From: Ruminococcaceae bacterium UBA5905
GTDB taxonomy: Bacteria > Bacillota > Clostridia > Oscillospirales > Acutalibacteraceae
DNA: 41,829 nucleotides
Direction of reading: 5' to 3'
Assembly (NCBI GenBank): GCA_002431285.1
Contig: DJEF01000048.1
Span: forward strand, 37,002 to 78,830
Numbering within the stretch: the stretch's first letter is position 1; each line of letters starts with the position of its first letter. Made by a program: the position numbers and the translations under genes. A model generated the notes under the pieces. That model ran no database searches. It was given only the letters and a program-made list of their open reading frames with translations, and was not told the DNA's origin. Positions 14,083 through 22,308 of this stretch are shown here, one piece after another.

Positions 14083-14869
14083 TTGTATCCACCTCCTTTG
14101 CCAGCGCAGCAAATTCCTGAGCGCTGCGGCTGGAGGGCTTATAAGCGCCCACCGGTCGGCTGCTGTCCTGCGCCCATTCCACCGAGCTATCCACCCGGAT
14201 AACGGTTTCAAACACCGATACGTCCTCCATGCTGTGGAGGGTCTCCATGGTCTGCTTAAAGTAGTTCTTCCGCACCGACACCTTGGTGAGCACGATGCCC
14301 ATCAGCGACAGAGCGGGATTCATCTGCCGCACGGTGGCGGTGAATTCAAACATATTCGCCAGCCCGAACAGCCCCCAGGGGCTGGCCTCCACCGGCAGAA
14401 TGAGCCGATCGGCGGCGCACAGCAGGTTCATCACCCAGCCGCCCAGGGTGGGCGGCGCGTCCAGCAGGATATAATCGTAGACCCCGCTCTCCCGCACCGG
14501 CGCCAGACAGTTCTTAAGGATCATTTCCCGCTGCCACTTGGTGAACAGCTCATACTCGATGCCGCTCATAAGGGTGGAGGACGGGATGAGATCCAGCCCC
14601 GCATAGGCGGTGGGAATGATATAGTCGGTGAGGGGCTTCTGCTCCCGGATGGCGTAATAGAGGTTCTTTTCGCTCTGCGCCATGGCCAGCACTTCCTCCT
14701 CCGGGAAGAAGGACAGGCTCAGATTCAGCTGCATATCGCCGTCCACCAGCAGCACCCGCCGCCCCATCTGCGCCAGCGCATAGCCCACATTGGCGCAGGT
14801 GGTGGATTTTCCGCTGCCGCCCTTATTGTTGGCAAAGCAGATGACCAGGGTCTCTTTCTTGTCCGCCAT
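14069..14869 (-). CDS. ParA/Soj-like ATPase
   Basis: A 266-aa ParA/MinD superfamily ATPase with deviant Walker A NNKGGSGKSTTCANVG near residue 14, Walker A' VLLVDGDMQLNLS and Walker B YDYILLDAPPTLG. The start at 14869 follows AGGAGG. There is no ParB, no parS-like dyad nearby and no replication gene, so this is an orphan chromosomal ParA, not a replicon partition system. It lies 20 bp after lysC in the PBP1a-ACT-hom-lysC unit and overlaps the H1-like gene. Orphan ParAs position other cargos; which one is not evident here. Confidence 0.88.
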   Translation of the reverse strand: MADKKETLVICFANNKGGSGKSTTCANVGYALAQMGRRVLLVDGDMQLNLSLSFFPEEEVLAMAQSEKNLYYAIREQKPLTDYIIPTAYAGLDLIPSSTLMSGIEYELFTKWQREMILKNCLAPVRESGVYDYILLDAPPTLGGWVMNLLCAADRLILPVEASPWGLFGLANMFEFTATVRQMNPALSLMGIVLTKVSVRKNYFKQTMETLHSMEDVSVFETVIRVDSSVEWAQDSSRPVGAYKPSSRSAQEFAALAKEVDTNARR

Positions 14870-14889
14870 AGGGGGTCCCTCCTGCCGTT

Positions 14890-16095
14890 TTATTTATCGA
14901 AGAAATAATTGTGTACCGCCGTCACCGCCCGGTCGGCGTCCGCCTTCGCCACCAGCACCGACACCCGAATCTCGCTGGAGGAGATCATCTGGATATTGAT
15001 GTTGGCGTCGGACAGCGCCTCAAACATCCCGGCAGCCACCCCCTCATGGGTCTCCATGCCGGCGCCCACAATGGAAATCTTCGCCACATCCGTTTCGCAC
15101 CGCAGCTCCTTGGCGCCCATCATATCGCAGAATTCCTGCAGCGCCGCCACGGCCTCCTCACCGCTGCGGGCCGGTACGGTGAACGCCAGATCCTTGGTGC
15201 CGTCCCGACCCACCGACTGGAGGATATTATCCACCGGGATATGGGCTTTCGCCACCCGGGAGAATACCTTGAACGCAATACCGGGGCTATCCGGCAGCGC
15301 CACCACCGAAATTCGCGCTACGCTGTCGTCCTTTGCCACGCCTTTGATGAGCATTTTTTCCATTTTCGTTACCTCCTTGACCTTGGTGCCGGGCGCGCTT
15401 GTCATGCTGGACAGCACCTCCAGCTCCACACTGTATTTTTTCGCCATTTCCACCGACCGGTTATTCAGCACCTGCGCCCCGGAGGTGGCCAGCTCCAGCA
15501 TCTCGTCATAGGTGATTTCCGGCAGCTTCAGCGCCCCGGGGACCTTACGGGGATCGGCGGTGTATACGCCCTCCACATCGGTATAAATCTGACACAGGTC
15601 GGCGTGCATGGCGGCGGCGATGGCCACCGCGCTGGTATCCGAGCCGCCACGCCCCAGGGTGGTCACATCGTCGTATTTATTCAGCCCCTGGAAGCCCGCC
15701 ACCACCACGATGCGCTTTTTATCCAGTTCGGCCCGGATGCGCTCCGGGCGCACCCGCTTGATGCGGGCGGAGCTGTACGCGCTGTTGGTCTCGAATCCCG
15801 CCTGCCAGCCCAGCAGCGAAATGGCGGGAAAGCCCAACGTGTCGATCGCCATGGCCAGCAGGGATATGGAGATCTGCTCCCCCGCCGCCATAAGCATATC
15901 CATCTCCCGCTTGCTGCCCCGGGGATTCAGCTCCTCCGCCTTGGCAATCAGGTCGTCGGTGGTATCCCCCTGAGCAGACACCACCACCACCACGTCGTTC
16001 CCCTGCTTATAGGTGTCGGTGACGATCTGCGCCACGTGCATCACCCGTTTGGCGTCCGCTACGGAGCTGCCGCCGAATTTCTGTACTACTAACAT
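14890..16095 (-). CDS. lysC: Aspartate kinase
   Basis: A 401-aa aspartokinase, first step of lysine, threonine and methionine synthesis. The N-terminal catalytic domain begins VVQKFGGSSVADAKR and includes GFQG and GRGGSDTSAVAIAAAM (ATP/aspartate binding). Two C-terminal ACT domains follow (from about residue 262: ISVVALPDSPGIAFKVFSRVA and ISIVGAGMETHEGVAAGMFEAL), which bind the feedback inhibitor. Placed 96 bp after hom, with a short hairpin (CCGCCG/CGGCGG near 16110-16127) in the gap. A second, internal start gives a beta subunit (see 15361-15378). The length is that of the Bacillus-type alpha subunit. Confidence 0.96.
   Translation of the reverse strand: MLVVQKFGGSSVADAKRVMHVAQIVTDTYKQGNDVVVVVSAQGDTTDDLIAKAEELNPRGSKREMDMLMAAGEQISISLLAMAIDTLGFPAISLLGWQAGFETNSAYSSARIKRVRPERIRAELDKKRIVVVAGFQGLNKYDDVTTLGRGGSDTSAVAIAAAMHADLCQIYTDVEGVYTADPRKVPGALKLPEITYDEMLELATSGAQVLNNRSVEMAKKYSVELEVLSSMTSAPGTKVKEVTKMEKMLIKGVAKDDSVARISVVALPDSPGIAFKVFSRVAKAHIPVDNILQSVGRDGTKDLAFTVPARSGEEAVAALQEFCDMMGAKELRCETDVAKISIVGAGMETHEGVAAGMFEALSDANINIQMISSSEIRVSVLVAKADADRAVTAVHNYFFDK
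15361..15378 (-). promoter_or_regulatory. Internal ribosome binding site and start for the LysC beta subunit
   Basis: On the minus strand AAGGAGGT (15371-15378) is followed 7 nt later by ATG (15363-15361), in frame at Met245 of lysC, just before the ACT domains (MEKMLIKGVAKDD). This would produce a 157-aa regulatory subunit identical to the C-terminus, as known for alpha2-beta2 aspartokinases of Bacillus. Confidence 0.75.
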
Positions 16096-16191
16096 CGTTC
16101 CCCCATCTCCAATCTGCCGCCGTGGAAGCGGCGGTCTTATGCCGGTTATCTATATGTAGTTCATCCCTGCGACGGATTATGCCTGCGGGGC

Positions 16192-17430
16192 TTATCGCCC
16201 GTAAAACCGCAGCGCCCGGGTCAGGGTCATGCCGGTGAATCCGCCGATCTTCTCCATCAGCAGGCATTCCGGCATACTGGGGGAGATAAACGCCACCTCA
16301 TTCTCCGGGGCATCCGGCACCGACACCATCCGCACATCGCCGAAAGCCCGGCCGATCTGCACCAGCGCCCCGGCGTCCTCCGCGCAGGAGAACCGCAGCA
16401 GCATGGTGGCGGCGGCCAACCGATGATCCCGGACGTATCCCGGCTCGCCGGGACCCCAGAACAGGTATTTGCGGGCCTGCAGATGCTTCACCTCGTCGAT
16501 GACATCCGCCACCACGGCGCTGGCGGTGGGCAGCTTGCCGGCGCCCCGGCCGACAAACACCACATCGCCCACGCTGTCGCCCCGCACCATGATGCCGTTA
16601 TACACATCGTCCACGCCCGCCAGCAGATGCTCCCGGGGCAGGATCATAGGCGCCACCAGACAGAACAGGTGGCCGTCCTCGGTGCGGGTGACCCGCCCGA
16701 TGAGCTTAATGACCCCGCCGCAAGCGGCGGCATACGCCACATCCTCGCCGGTGATGCCGGTGATGCCCTCGGTATAGACCTCCTCGGGATGGACGTGCTT
16801 GCCGAACGCCAGCGATGCCAGAATGGCAATTTTGCGGCAGGCATCGGCACCCTCCACGTCCGCCGCCGGGTTGCGCTCCGCATAGCCCAGCTTTTGCGCC
16901 AGCGCCAGCGCCCCGTCGAAGGACATACCCTCCCGGATCATCTTCGTGAGCATGAAATTGGTGGTGCCGTTGAGAATCCCCGCCACCTCGAACACTTCGT
17001 TGGCGGCCAGACACTGGTCGATGGGGCGCAGAATGGGAATACCGCCCCCCACGCTGGCCTCGAACAGGAAATTCAGGTTATGCTCCCGGGCAATGGCCAG
17101 CAGCTCGTCGCCTCTGGCGGCCACCAGCTCCTTATTGGAGGTGACCACGCTCTTGCCCCGCTCCAGACACGCCTTCACGTAATCGTAGGCCGGGTGCAGA
17201 CCGCCCATGGTCTCCACCACGATGCGGATGTCCGGGTCCTCTAAAATCTCGCTGAAATCGGTGGTGAACCGATCGGCATAGGGCAGATCGGGGAAAGCGC
17301 GCAGATCCAATATCCGGCGCACCTCGATGGCCTGACCCGCCTTGGCCCGGATGCCGGCGGCGTTATGATGCAGCACCTCCGCCACACCGGAGCCGACCAC
17401 CCCGTGGCCTAAAATCGCAATTGAAATCAT
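16192..17430 (-). CDS. hom: Homoserine dehydrogenase with ACT domain
   Basis: A 412-aa enzyme that reduces aspartate semialdehyde to homoserine. The NAD(P)-binding fold begins ISIAILGHGVVGSGVAEVL (GxGxxG); the catalytic domain shows SNKELVA, the ASVGGGIPIL block and GILNGTTNFMLTKM, and the regulatory ACT domain occupies about 330-412. The ATG at 17430 is preferred to one 9 nt upstream because AAAGGATGG then has normal spacing. It lies 34 bp after the ACT-domain gene and is followed by lysC, linking the two enzymes of the aspartate branch. Confidence 0.95.
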   Translation of the reverse strand: MISIAILGHGVVGSGVAEVLHHNAAGIRAKAGQAIEVRRILDLRAFPDLPYADRFTTDFSEILEDPDIRIVVETMGGLHPAYDYVKACLERGKSVVTSNKELVAARGDELLAIAREHNLNFLFEASVGGGIPILRPIDQCLAANEVFEVAGILNGTTNFMLTKMIREGMSFDGALALAQKLGYAERNPAADVEGADACRKIAILASLAFGKHVHPEEVYTEGITGITGEDVAYAAACGGVIKLIGRVTRTEDGHLFCLVAPMILPREHLLAGVDDVYNGIMVRGDSVGDVVFVGRGAGKLPTASAVVADVIDEVKHLQARKYLFWGPGEPGYVRDHRLAAATMLLRFSCAEDAGALVQIGRAFGDVRMVSVPDAPENEVAFISPSMPECLLMEKIGGFTGMTLTRALRFYGR

Positions 17431-17464
17431 GGGTTCCATCCTTTTTCCATACAGTCTGAGTGTA

Positions 17465-17947
17465 TTACCGTTCTTTCTGTTCCCGGTCGGTGACGCCGTT
17501 GACCCGCTGGACGCCCTCGATCCGCTCCAGCTGGCTGAGAAATTCGCTCACCGGCATCACCAATTGGTCGATGCGGGCGGAGACGGAGGCATTCGCCACG
17601 CCGCCGGAGGGAATATTCTGATTCACGGTGAGAATATTCGCGCCCGCCCGGGCGAAACCGTCCAGCACCCGGGAGATCACCCCCGGCGTATGCCGCAGCA
17701 TCAGATGCACCGTGATAGTGCGCCCGGCCGTATCCTCGTCATAGGGCAGCACCGCATCCCGGTATTTATAAAACGCCGTGCGGGACAGCCCCACCGTTTT
17801 CACCGCCTCGGACACGGTGGCGGCGCCGCCGGTCTGTAACAGCCGCTTGGCTTTCAGGGTGCGCAGCACCACATCCGGCAGCACGCCGGTATCCACCAGC
17901 ACAAACTGCTTCTTTCGATTCTCCGCAGGGGAGACTTGCCGTTTCAC
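17465..17947 (-). CDS. ACT-domain regulatory protein (UPF0735/PheB-like)
   Basis: A 160-aa protein with an N-terminal helix-turn-helix-like part (FVLVDTGVLPDVVLRTLKAKRLL, VSEAVKTVGLSRTAFYKYRDAVLPY) and a C-terminal ACT domain (ITVHLMLRHTPGVISRVLDGFARAGANILTVNQ). This matches the Firmicutes PheB/UPF0735 family, regularly found just ahead of homoserine dehydrogenase, as here; it probably senses an amino acid. Start chosen at GTG 17947, preceded by GGGGGTGA; a longer ATG start (17968) would overlap the PBP gene by 17 bp and lacks a ribosome binding site. It lies 4 bp after the PBP1a stop. Confidence 0.85.
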   Translation of the reverse strand: MKRQVSPAENRKKQFVLVDTGVLPDVVLRTLKAKRLLQTGGAATVSEAVKTVGLSRTAFYKYRDAVLPYDEDTAGRTITVHLMLRHTPGVISRVLDGFARAGANILTVNQNIPSGGVANASVSARIDQLVMPVSEFLSQLERIEGVQRVNGVTDREQKER

Positions 17948-17951
17948 CCTG

Positions 17952-20360
17952 TCACCCCCGTGTGTCATCCTCGGCGTCGGACGACGCCTTGGTGGTCGTG
18001 GTGGCGGCAGGGGCGGTGGTCTCGCCGGGCTGCGTGGCGGAGGTCGTGGTATCCGTGCCGGTGGTGGTGGTCGTTGTGCTCCCGTCGCCGGTCTCCCCGT
18101 CCGACGGCTCGGTGGTGCCCGGATCCTCCGCCACATTCAGCGGATTGCCCGGATGGGCGGTGCACAGCGGCGGGATATTCACGGACTTATAGTACCCGGT
18201 GTCGGTGCCGGGACAGGTATCGGTGGCCAGCTGCCCGGTGGTGGTGCAGTATTTGAGCGTCTGCACCCCCTCCGGTGCGGTGAAGCCCTTGATCTCCAGA
18301 TTGGTGTGCAGCGCCTTCATGGCCAGATTCCACAGCCGCCGGGCATAGCCCGTCTGGGTGCCGATCATCACCTGGTTATTGTCATAGCCGAACCAGCTGG
18401 CCGCCACATAATAGGCAGTGCCGCCGGTAAAGTACACATCCCGGTTGGTCTCGGAGGTACCGGTCTTACCGTAGGTCTCCCAGCCCGGCCAGGATTTGGC
18501 GATATCCGCCGCCGTGCCCAGCGTCGTAACCCGGTTCATCAGCCGGATCATCACATAGCAGGTCTCCGCATCCAGCACCATGGTGGTTTTCTTGCCGCCG
18601 GTGAGCAGAGTGGAGGTGGATTCGTCGTCCCCTTTCACCACTTTATAATAGGTGAAAGGCTTATTGTAAAATCCGCCGCTGCCATATACGCCGTAGGCCG
18701 CCGCCATCTCCCGGACGGTCACGCCGTCGGTGAAGGCGCCCAGCGCCATAGGCGCCAGCGCAATATCCGTCTTGATAGAGCCGTTGACCGCCTTGGCCTC
18801 CAGCAGAGTGGACAGCTGGAAGGTCTTGGTGGCATAGTCAAAGCTGCGCTGGGGGGTCAGCTCCTGCACCAGACGCGCCGCCACGGTGTTGAGAGATTTT
18901 TGCAGACCCACGCCCAGCAGCACATCGCCGTTATCCGGGGTGCCCTTGACGTTATAGTTATGGGGCCATTTCGTGCCGTTGGGCAGCTCGATGGGCGCAT
19001 CCCGCACCAGCGAGGAATAATGCACGATATTCTCCGCAATGGCCGGTCCGTAGGCGGACAGAGGCTTGATGGAGGAGCCGGGGGACCGGGTAGACTGGGT
19101 GGAGCGGTTCAGCACCCGGTTGGCGGTCTTTTCGCCCCGCCCGCCGATGGTGGCGATCACCTTGCCGTCGTAGTCCACGGCAAAAAAGGCCGTCTGGGGA
19201 TCCTCCGTATCCTTTTCCCGATGGGCGGGATAGTTCTTCTCGTTGGTGTATACCGCTTCCACGGCCTTTTGCAGCCGGGGGTTCTCGGCGGAATAGATGC
19301 TCAGTCCCCCGTAATAGACCATGTTGGCGGCATAATTGTAGGTGTAGCCGTATTCCTCCATCAGGTCGCGGATCACATCCTCCACCACCAGGTCCACATA
19401 GTAATCCTGCACCTGCTGATGGACGGCGCTGCTCTTAAAGACCAGCTCCTCGTTGACGGCCTGCAGATATTCGTCCTTGGAGATCATATCCAGCTCATAC
19501 ATCTTCGCCAGCACGATGCGCTGCCGCTGCCGCACATTCTCCGGGTGGGCATAGGGGTCGTATTGGCTGGGGTTGTTGGTGATGCTCACCAGCACGGCGC
19601 TCTCCGCCAGATCCAGCTCCTGCACCTCTTTGCCGAAATAATAGCGGGCGCCGATGCCCACCCCCACCAGGTCGCCGGTCAGGGGGAGGTTATTCAGATA
19701 GGCCTCCAGCACCTGCTGCTTGGTGGATTCGTTGCGCTCCAGCTCCACCGCCGCCAGAATCTCGTTGACCTTACGCTTGATGCTGTGGTCTTTATTCTGG
19801 GTGGTGACCCGGATGAGCTGCTGGGTGATGGTGGAACCGCCGTACTCCGTATTGCCGATATGGAACACCCGGTTCACCACCAGGTTCACCATGGCACCGA
19901 CGGTGCGTTTCCAGTCCACGCCGTCGTGCTCCCAGAACCGCTCGTCCTCGATGGCGATGAGGGCGTTTTGCAGGTGCACCGGAATCTCATTGAGATCCGT
20001 CCAGACCGAGTTGCCCCCCAGCAGATTATGGTACGGCTCCCATTGCTCCGCCTCATTCTGCACATAAATGACCGAGCGGGTGTCCATGGACATCTCGCCC
20101 AGCACCGGCAGATAGCTATCGGCGTCGAAATGGTTGACCATATACACCACCAGCACGCTGCCCACGATGCATACGGAGATCACCCCCACCAGCACCATGG
20201 TCAGCACCAGCTGCCCGACCCGGTGGAACGTGCGCTTCCGGCGCGCTTTGGTCTTCGCCGTGGGATGCACCAGCTCCCGCGCCGCCTGCTTCGCTTTATC
20301 CGGAAGCTGTCGCGCCCAGCGCTTAGCGTTAGCGGCCGACAGCCCTCGTTTTTTTGCCAT
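17952..20360 (-). CDS. Class A penicillin-binding protein (PBP1a type)
   Basis: An 802-aa bifunctional peptidoglycan synthase: short basic cytoplasmic tail, one membrane helix (about 50-75), GT51 glycosyltransferase domain with IAIEDERFWEHDGVD and GGSTITQQL, then a transpeptidase domain with SxxK in SPGSSIKPL, SxN in QKSLNTVA and YGKTGTS (KTG). The C-terminus is a Thr/Asp-rich low-complexity tail of about 80 residues (TTTTTTGTDTTT) after a Cys-containing segment, likely flexible in the wall. Start at 20360 from AAGGAGG. It heads a unit continuing into ACT-hom-lysC-parA from the promoter at 20492-20520. Confidence 0.95.
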   Translation of the reverse strand: MAKKRGLSAANAKRWARQLPDKAKQAARELVHPTAKTKARRKRTFHRVGQLVLTMVLVGVISVCIVGSVLVVYMVNHFDADSYLPVLGEMSMDTRSVIYVQNEAEQWEPYHNLLGGNSVWTDLNEIPVHLQNALIAIEDERFWEHDGVDWKRTVGAMVNLVVNRVFHIGNTEYGGSTITQQLIRVTTQNKDHSIKRKVNEILAAVELERNESTKQQVLEAYLNNLPLTGDLVGVGIGARYYFGKEVQELDLAESAVLVSITNNPSQYDPYAHPENVRQRQRIVLAKMYELDMISKDEYLQAVNEELVFKSSAVHQQVQDYYVDLVVEDVIRDLMEEYGYTYNYAANMVYYGGLSIYSAENPRLQKAVEAVYTNEKNYPAHREKDTEDPQTAFFAVDYDGKVIATIGGRGEKTANRVLNRSTQSTRSPGSSIKPLSAYGPAIAENIVHYSSLVRDAPIELPNGTKWPHNYNVKGTPDNGDVLLGVGLQKSLNTVAARLVQELTPQRSFDYATKTFQLSTLLEAKAVNGSIKTDIALAPMALGAFTDGVTVREMAAAYGVYGSGGFYNKPFTYYKVVKGDDESTSTLLTGGKKTTMVLDAETCYVMIRLMNRVTTLGTAADIAKSWPGWETYGKTGTSETNRDVYFTGGTAYYVAASWFGYDNNQVMIGTQTGYARRLWNLAMKALHTNLEIKGFTAPEGVQTLKYCTTTGQLATDTCPGTDTGYYKSVNIPPLCTAHPGNPLNVAEDPGTTEPSDGETGDGSTTTTTTGTDTTTSATQPGETTAPAATTTTKASSDAEDDTRG

Positions 20361-20491
20361 GCTTCCGTTTCCTCCTTCGGTATGCTCTGCCCCGTCGGCG
20401 GCAGCCTTGCCGCCCGGGCAGCGGACGGATGTCTGCGCCCCGCTGTGCCGCGGGCGGCATCCGATCCATATGAGTATAAACAGACACTCTA

Positions 20492-20520
20492 ATAGTATTG
20501 CAAAACGCGGCAAATGTCAA
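20492..20520 (-). promoter_or_regulatory. Sigma-A promoter of the PBP1a unit
   Basis: TTGACA (20515-20520), 17-bp spacer, TACTAT (20492-20497) on minus. The leader to the PBP1a start is about 125 nt. The rest of 20361-20687 holds no further gene that I can support; 20540-20600 is T-rich on plus without a hairpin. Confidence 0.82.
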
Positions 20521-20693
20521 ACCAAAAATCGGAAATTTCTGCCCATCCAAGCCCTTTCTCGCCGATTTTTTGCATTTTTTCACCACTTTTCGCCGCTTTC
20601 AGCGGGACGCGGCTGCTTTTCTCCGGCAAAGCCACATATTTCCTCTGTCGGCGGAAATACTAAGGCCAACTCACACGAAACGAGGCGATGTCT

Positions 20694-21002
20694 GTGAATA
20701 CCACCGCGCGCACCGTGATCCTGGCGCTGGCGGCGGCGCTGCTGCTGGCCGCCGTCACGCTGTTCATTCTGTTCCGCACGGTCATTCCCGCGCCGGCGGA
20801 CACCGAGCCCACCCCCGCCTATACCATCCGGGCATACGAGGGACAGGTGGCGGTGTTTGAGGGGAGCAGCGATTACCCCATGCAGGTGTTCGACTCTCCG
20901 GTGGAAGCGCTGCCCGCCGAGGAGCAGGAGCGGCTGCGCGCCGGGATCCCCGCCGCCGACCGGGACGAGCTGTCGGTGCTGCTGGAGGACTATACCAGCT
21001 GA
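20694..21002 (+). CDS. Small exported protein with BofC-like C-terminal domain
   Basis: A protein of about 102 aa with one N-terminal membrane helix (VILALAAALLLAAVTLFILF) and a short soluble domain with YTIRAYEGQVAVFEG, VFDSPVEALPAEEQERLRAGIP and ELSVLLEDYTS. The pattern resembles the C-terminal domain of BofC, a regulator of the sigma-K checkpoint in Bacillus, and is common as a small protein in Clostridia; the role here is unknown. The GTG at 20694 sits 8 nt from GAGG; an in-frame ATG at 20688 is only 2 nt away and is less likely, though possible. No promoter was identified. Confidence 0.7.
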   Translation: MNTTARTVILALAAALLLAAVTLFILFRTVIPAPADTEPTPAYTIRAYEGQVAVFEGSSDYPMQVFDSPVEALPAEEQERLRAGIPAADRDELSVLLEDYTS

Positions 21003-21057
21003 GTGCCGCCCCGGCCACCGCCGGAAACGGGCGGCAGAACCCCCCGACCACGCAAAA

Positions 21058-21089
21058 ACGGAGCCGCGACGGTATTGTCGCGGCTCCGT
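21058..21089. terminator. Bidirectional terminator
   Basis: Perfect 13-bp arms ACGGAGCCGCGAC / GTCGCGGCTCCGT with a 6-nt loop; TTTTT follows on minus and TTT on plus. It separates the convergent BofC-like and SurA-like genes. Confidence 0.9.
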
Positions 21090-21104
21090 TTCATCGGTCT
21101 TAAT

Positions 21105-22217
21105 TTATGCGGCGTCGGTGGTAAAATTCTTGGGATCGCACTTTTTGACCACAGATTTATTAAAGCTGACGGTCAGACCCTTGACCGCCTCTTTCACCTC
21201 CGCGTCAAATTCGTCGTACTTGGCGCCCCGGATGATGTTCTTGGTCTCGTCCGTGAACAGGGATTCCGGCGTATGGATATCCAGCCGCAGGATCAGCGCC
21301 GCCGTGGCGGTGGAGCCGTTGGCCTTGTAGGTGACGACCTGCGCCTTCCCCACCTCCACGGAGCGAATGGCCTTGACCAGATCCTCGTCGGTGGCGGTTT
21401 TGCCGTCGATATTCTTGCGGTTATCCTCGTCCTTACTGGCCTCGTGCTCGTGATCCTGATCGCTCTCCTGGGAGTGGTTATACGCGTCGATCACCGCATC
21501 GAAGTTGCCGCTCTTGTTGTATTCCGCCAGATAGCCCTCCAGCTTATCGGTGACTTCCTTTTTGGCGTCGTCGGTCATTTCCGAGCCGTTGGAGTCGGTC
21601 AGAGAAATGGAGATCATCTTATAGGACAGATAATTCTCGTCGAAATACGTCTTGCGGTCGGCCTCGCTCATTTCCCGCTGGCCGCCCTCGCCGTACAGGC
21701 CGTAGAACAGGCCGGTCTCGTTGAGACTCAGCTCCTTGGTGACCTTGACGAAGTGCTCCTTGTTGATGCCCAGCGACAGATAGCTGTCCGCCTTGACATT
21801 CTCCAGATTCTTCTCCAGCTCCGTCTGCTCCTCGGTGTTCCAGGAGACCCCATATTTATCCATCAGCTGCCGCAGCGCCACCTGCCGCACCGCCGCATCC
21901 TGCGCCGACAGCTTGAGATACTCGTCGAATTTCACCTTCTGGGCATCGTCGCCCTCGCCGTAGGTATACTCCTGCGCCCATACATCATAGCCATACTGGG
22001 CATACTGATACAGCCCCTGAGAATAGTACAGATTATAGAAAGAGTTATACAGATACGCCAGATATTCACCGGTGGACAGGGTGGTGTCCCCGATGGTGGC
22101 GGCCGTATCGGGGGTGCCGCCGATGGTCAGACGGGGCGCCGAACAGCCCGTCAGCAGAAAAGCGCCGCACAGCGCCAGTGCCAGCACCGCGCACGCCAGT
22201 CGTTTCATATGATTCAT
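21105..22217 (-). CDS. SurA/PrsA-like lipoprotein (foldase family)
   Basis: A 370-aa lipoprotein: signal peptide with lipobox LLTGC (Cys25), then a helical SurA-N-like region (IGDTTLSTGEYLAYLYNSFYNLYY, AAVRQVALRQLMDKYGVSW) and a mixed C-terminal part. The overall shape matches Firmicutes extracytoplasmic foldase/PPIase relatives, but I see no clear parvulin active-site block, so it may be a chaperone only. A His/Asp/Glu-rich stretch (SQESDQDHEHEASKDEDN, about 252-270) could bind metal. Start at 22217 follows AAGGAGG by 9 nt. It is monocistronic between its promoter and a strong terminator. Confidence 0.75.
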   Translation of the reverse strand: MNHMKRLACAVLALALCGAFLLTGCSAPRLTIGGTPDTAATIGDTTLSTGEYLAYLYNSFYNLYYSQGLYQYAQYGYDVWAQEYTYGEGDDAQKVKFDEYLKLSAQDAAVRQVALRQLMDKYGVSWNTEEQTELEKNLENVKADSYLSLGINKEHFVKVTKELSLNETGLFYGLYGEGGQREMSEADRKTYFDENYLSYKMISISLTDSNGSEMTDDAKKEVTDKLEGYLAEYNKSGNFDAVIDAYNHSQESDQDHEHEASKDEDNRKNIDGKTATDEDLVKAIRSVEVGKAQVVTYKANGSTATAALILRLDIHTPESLFTDETKNIIRGAKYDEFDAEVKEAVKGLTVSFNKSVVKKCDPKNFTTDAA

Positions 22218-22256
22218 AGTGGATAGCCTCCTTAGCGATACAACGTATTGAGTTTC

Positions 22257-22285
22257 AGTATACCACCTTTTGGCGGGTTTGTCCA
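22257..22285 (-). promoter_or_regulatory. Promoter of the SurA-like lipoprotein
   Basis: TGGACA (22280-22285), 17-bp spacer, TATACT (22257-22262) on the minus strand. Confidence 0.75.
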
Positions 22286-22308
22286 GTATTTTCTGCCAAA
22301 GCGTGCCG

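Noticed and set aside
14069..14869. Plasmid or phage partition locus
   Set aside because: The ParA is embedded in a chromosomal housekeeping unit without ParB, parS, replication or integration genes.
16096..16191. Lysine riboswitch before lysC
   Set aside because: The gap is 96 bp and shows only a 6-bp hairpin; far too short for the lysine riboswitch, and hom lies directly upstream.
17778..20492. 904-aa plus-strand reading frame
   Set aside because: Antisense to PBP1a, which has all catalytic motifs; the shadow has none.
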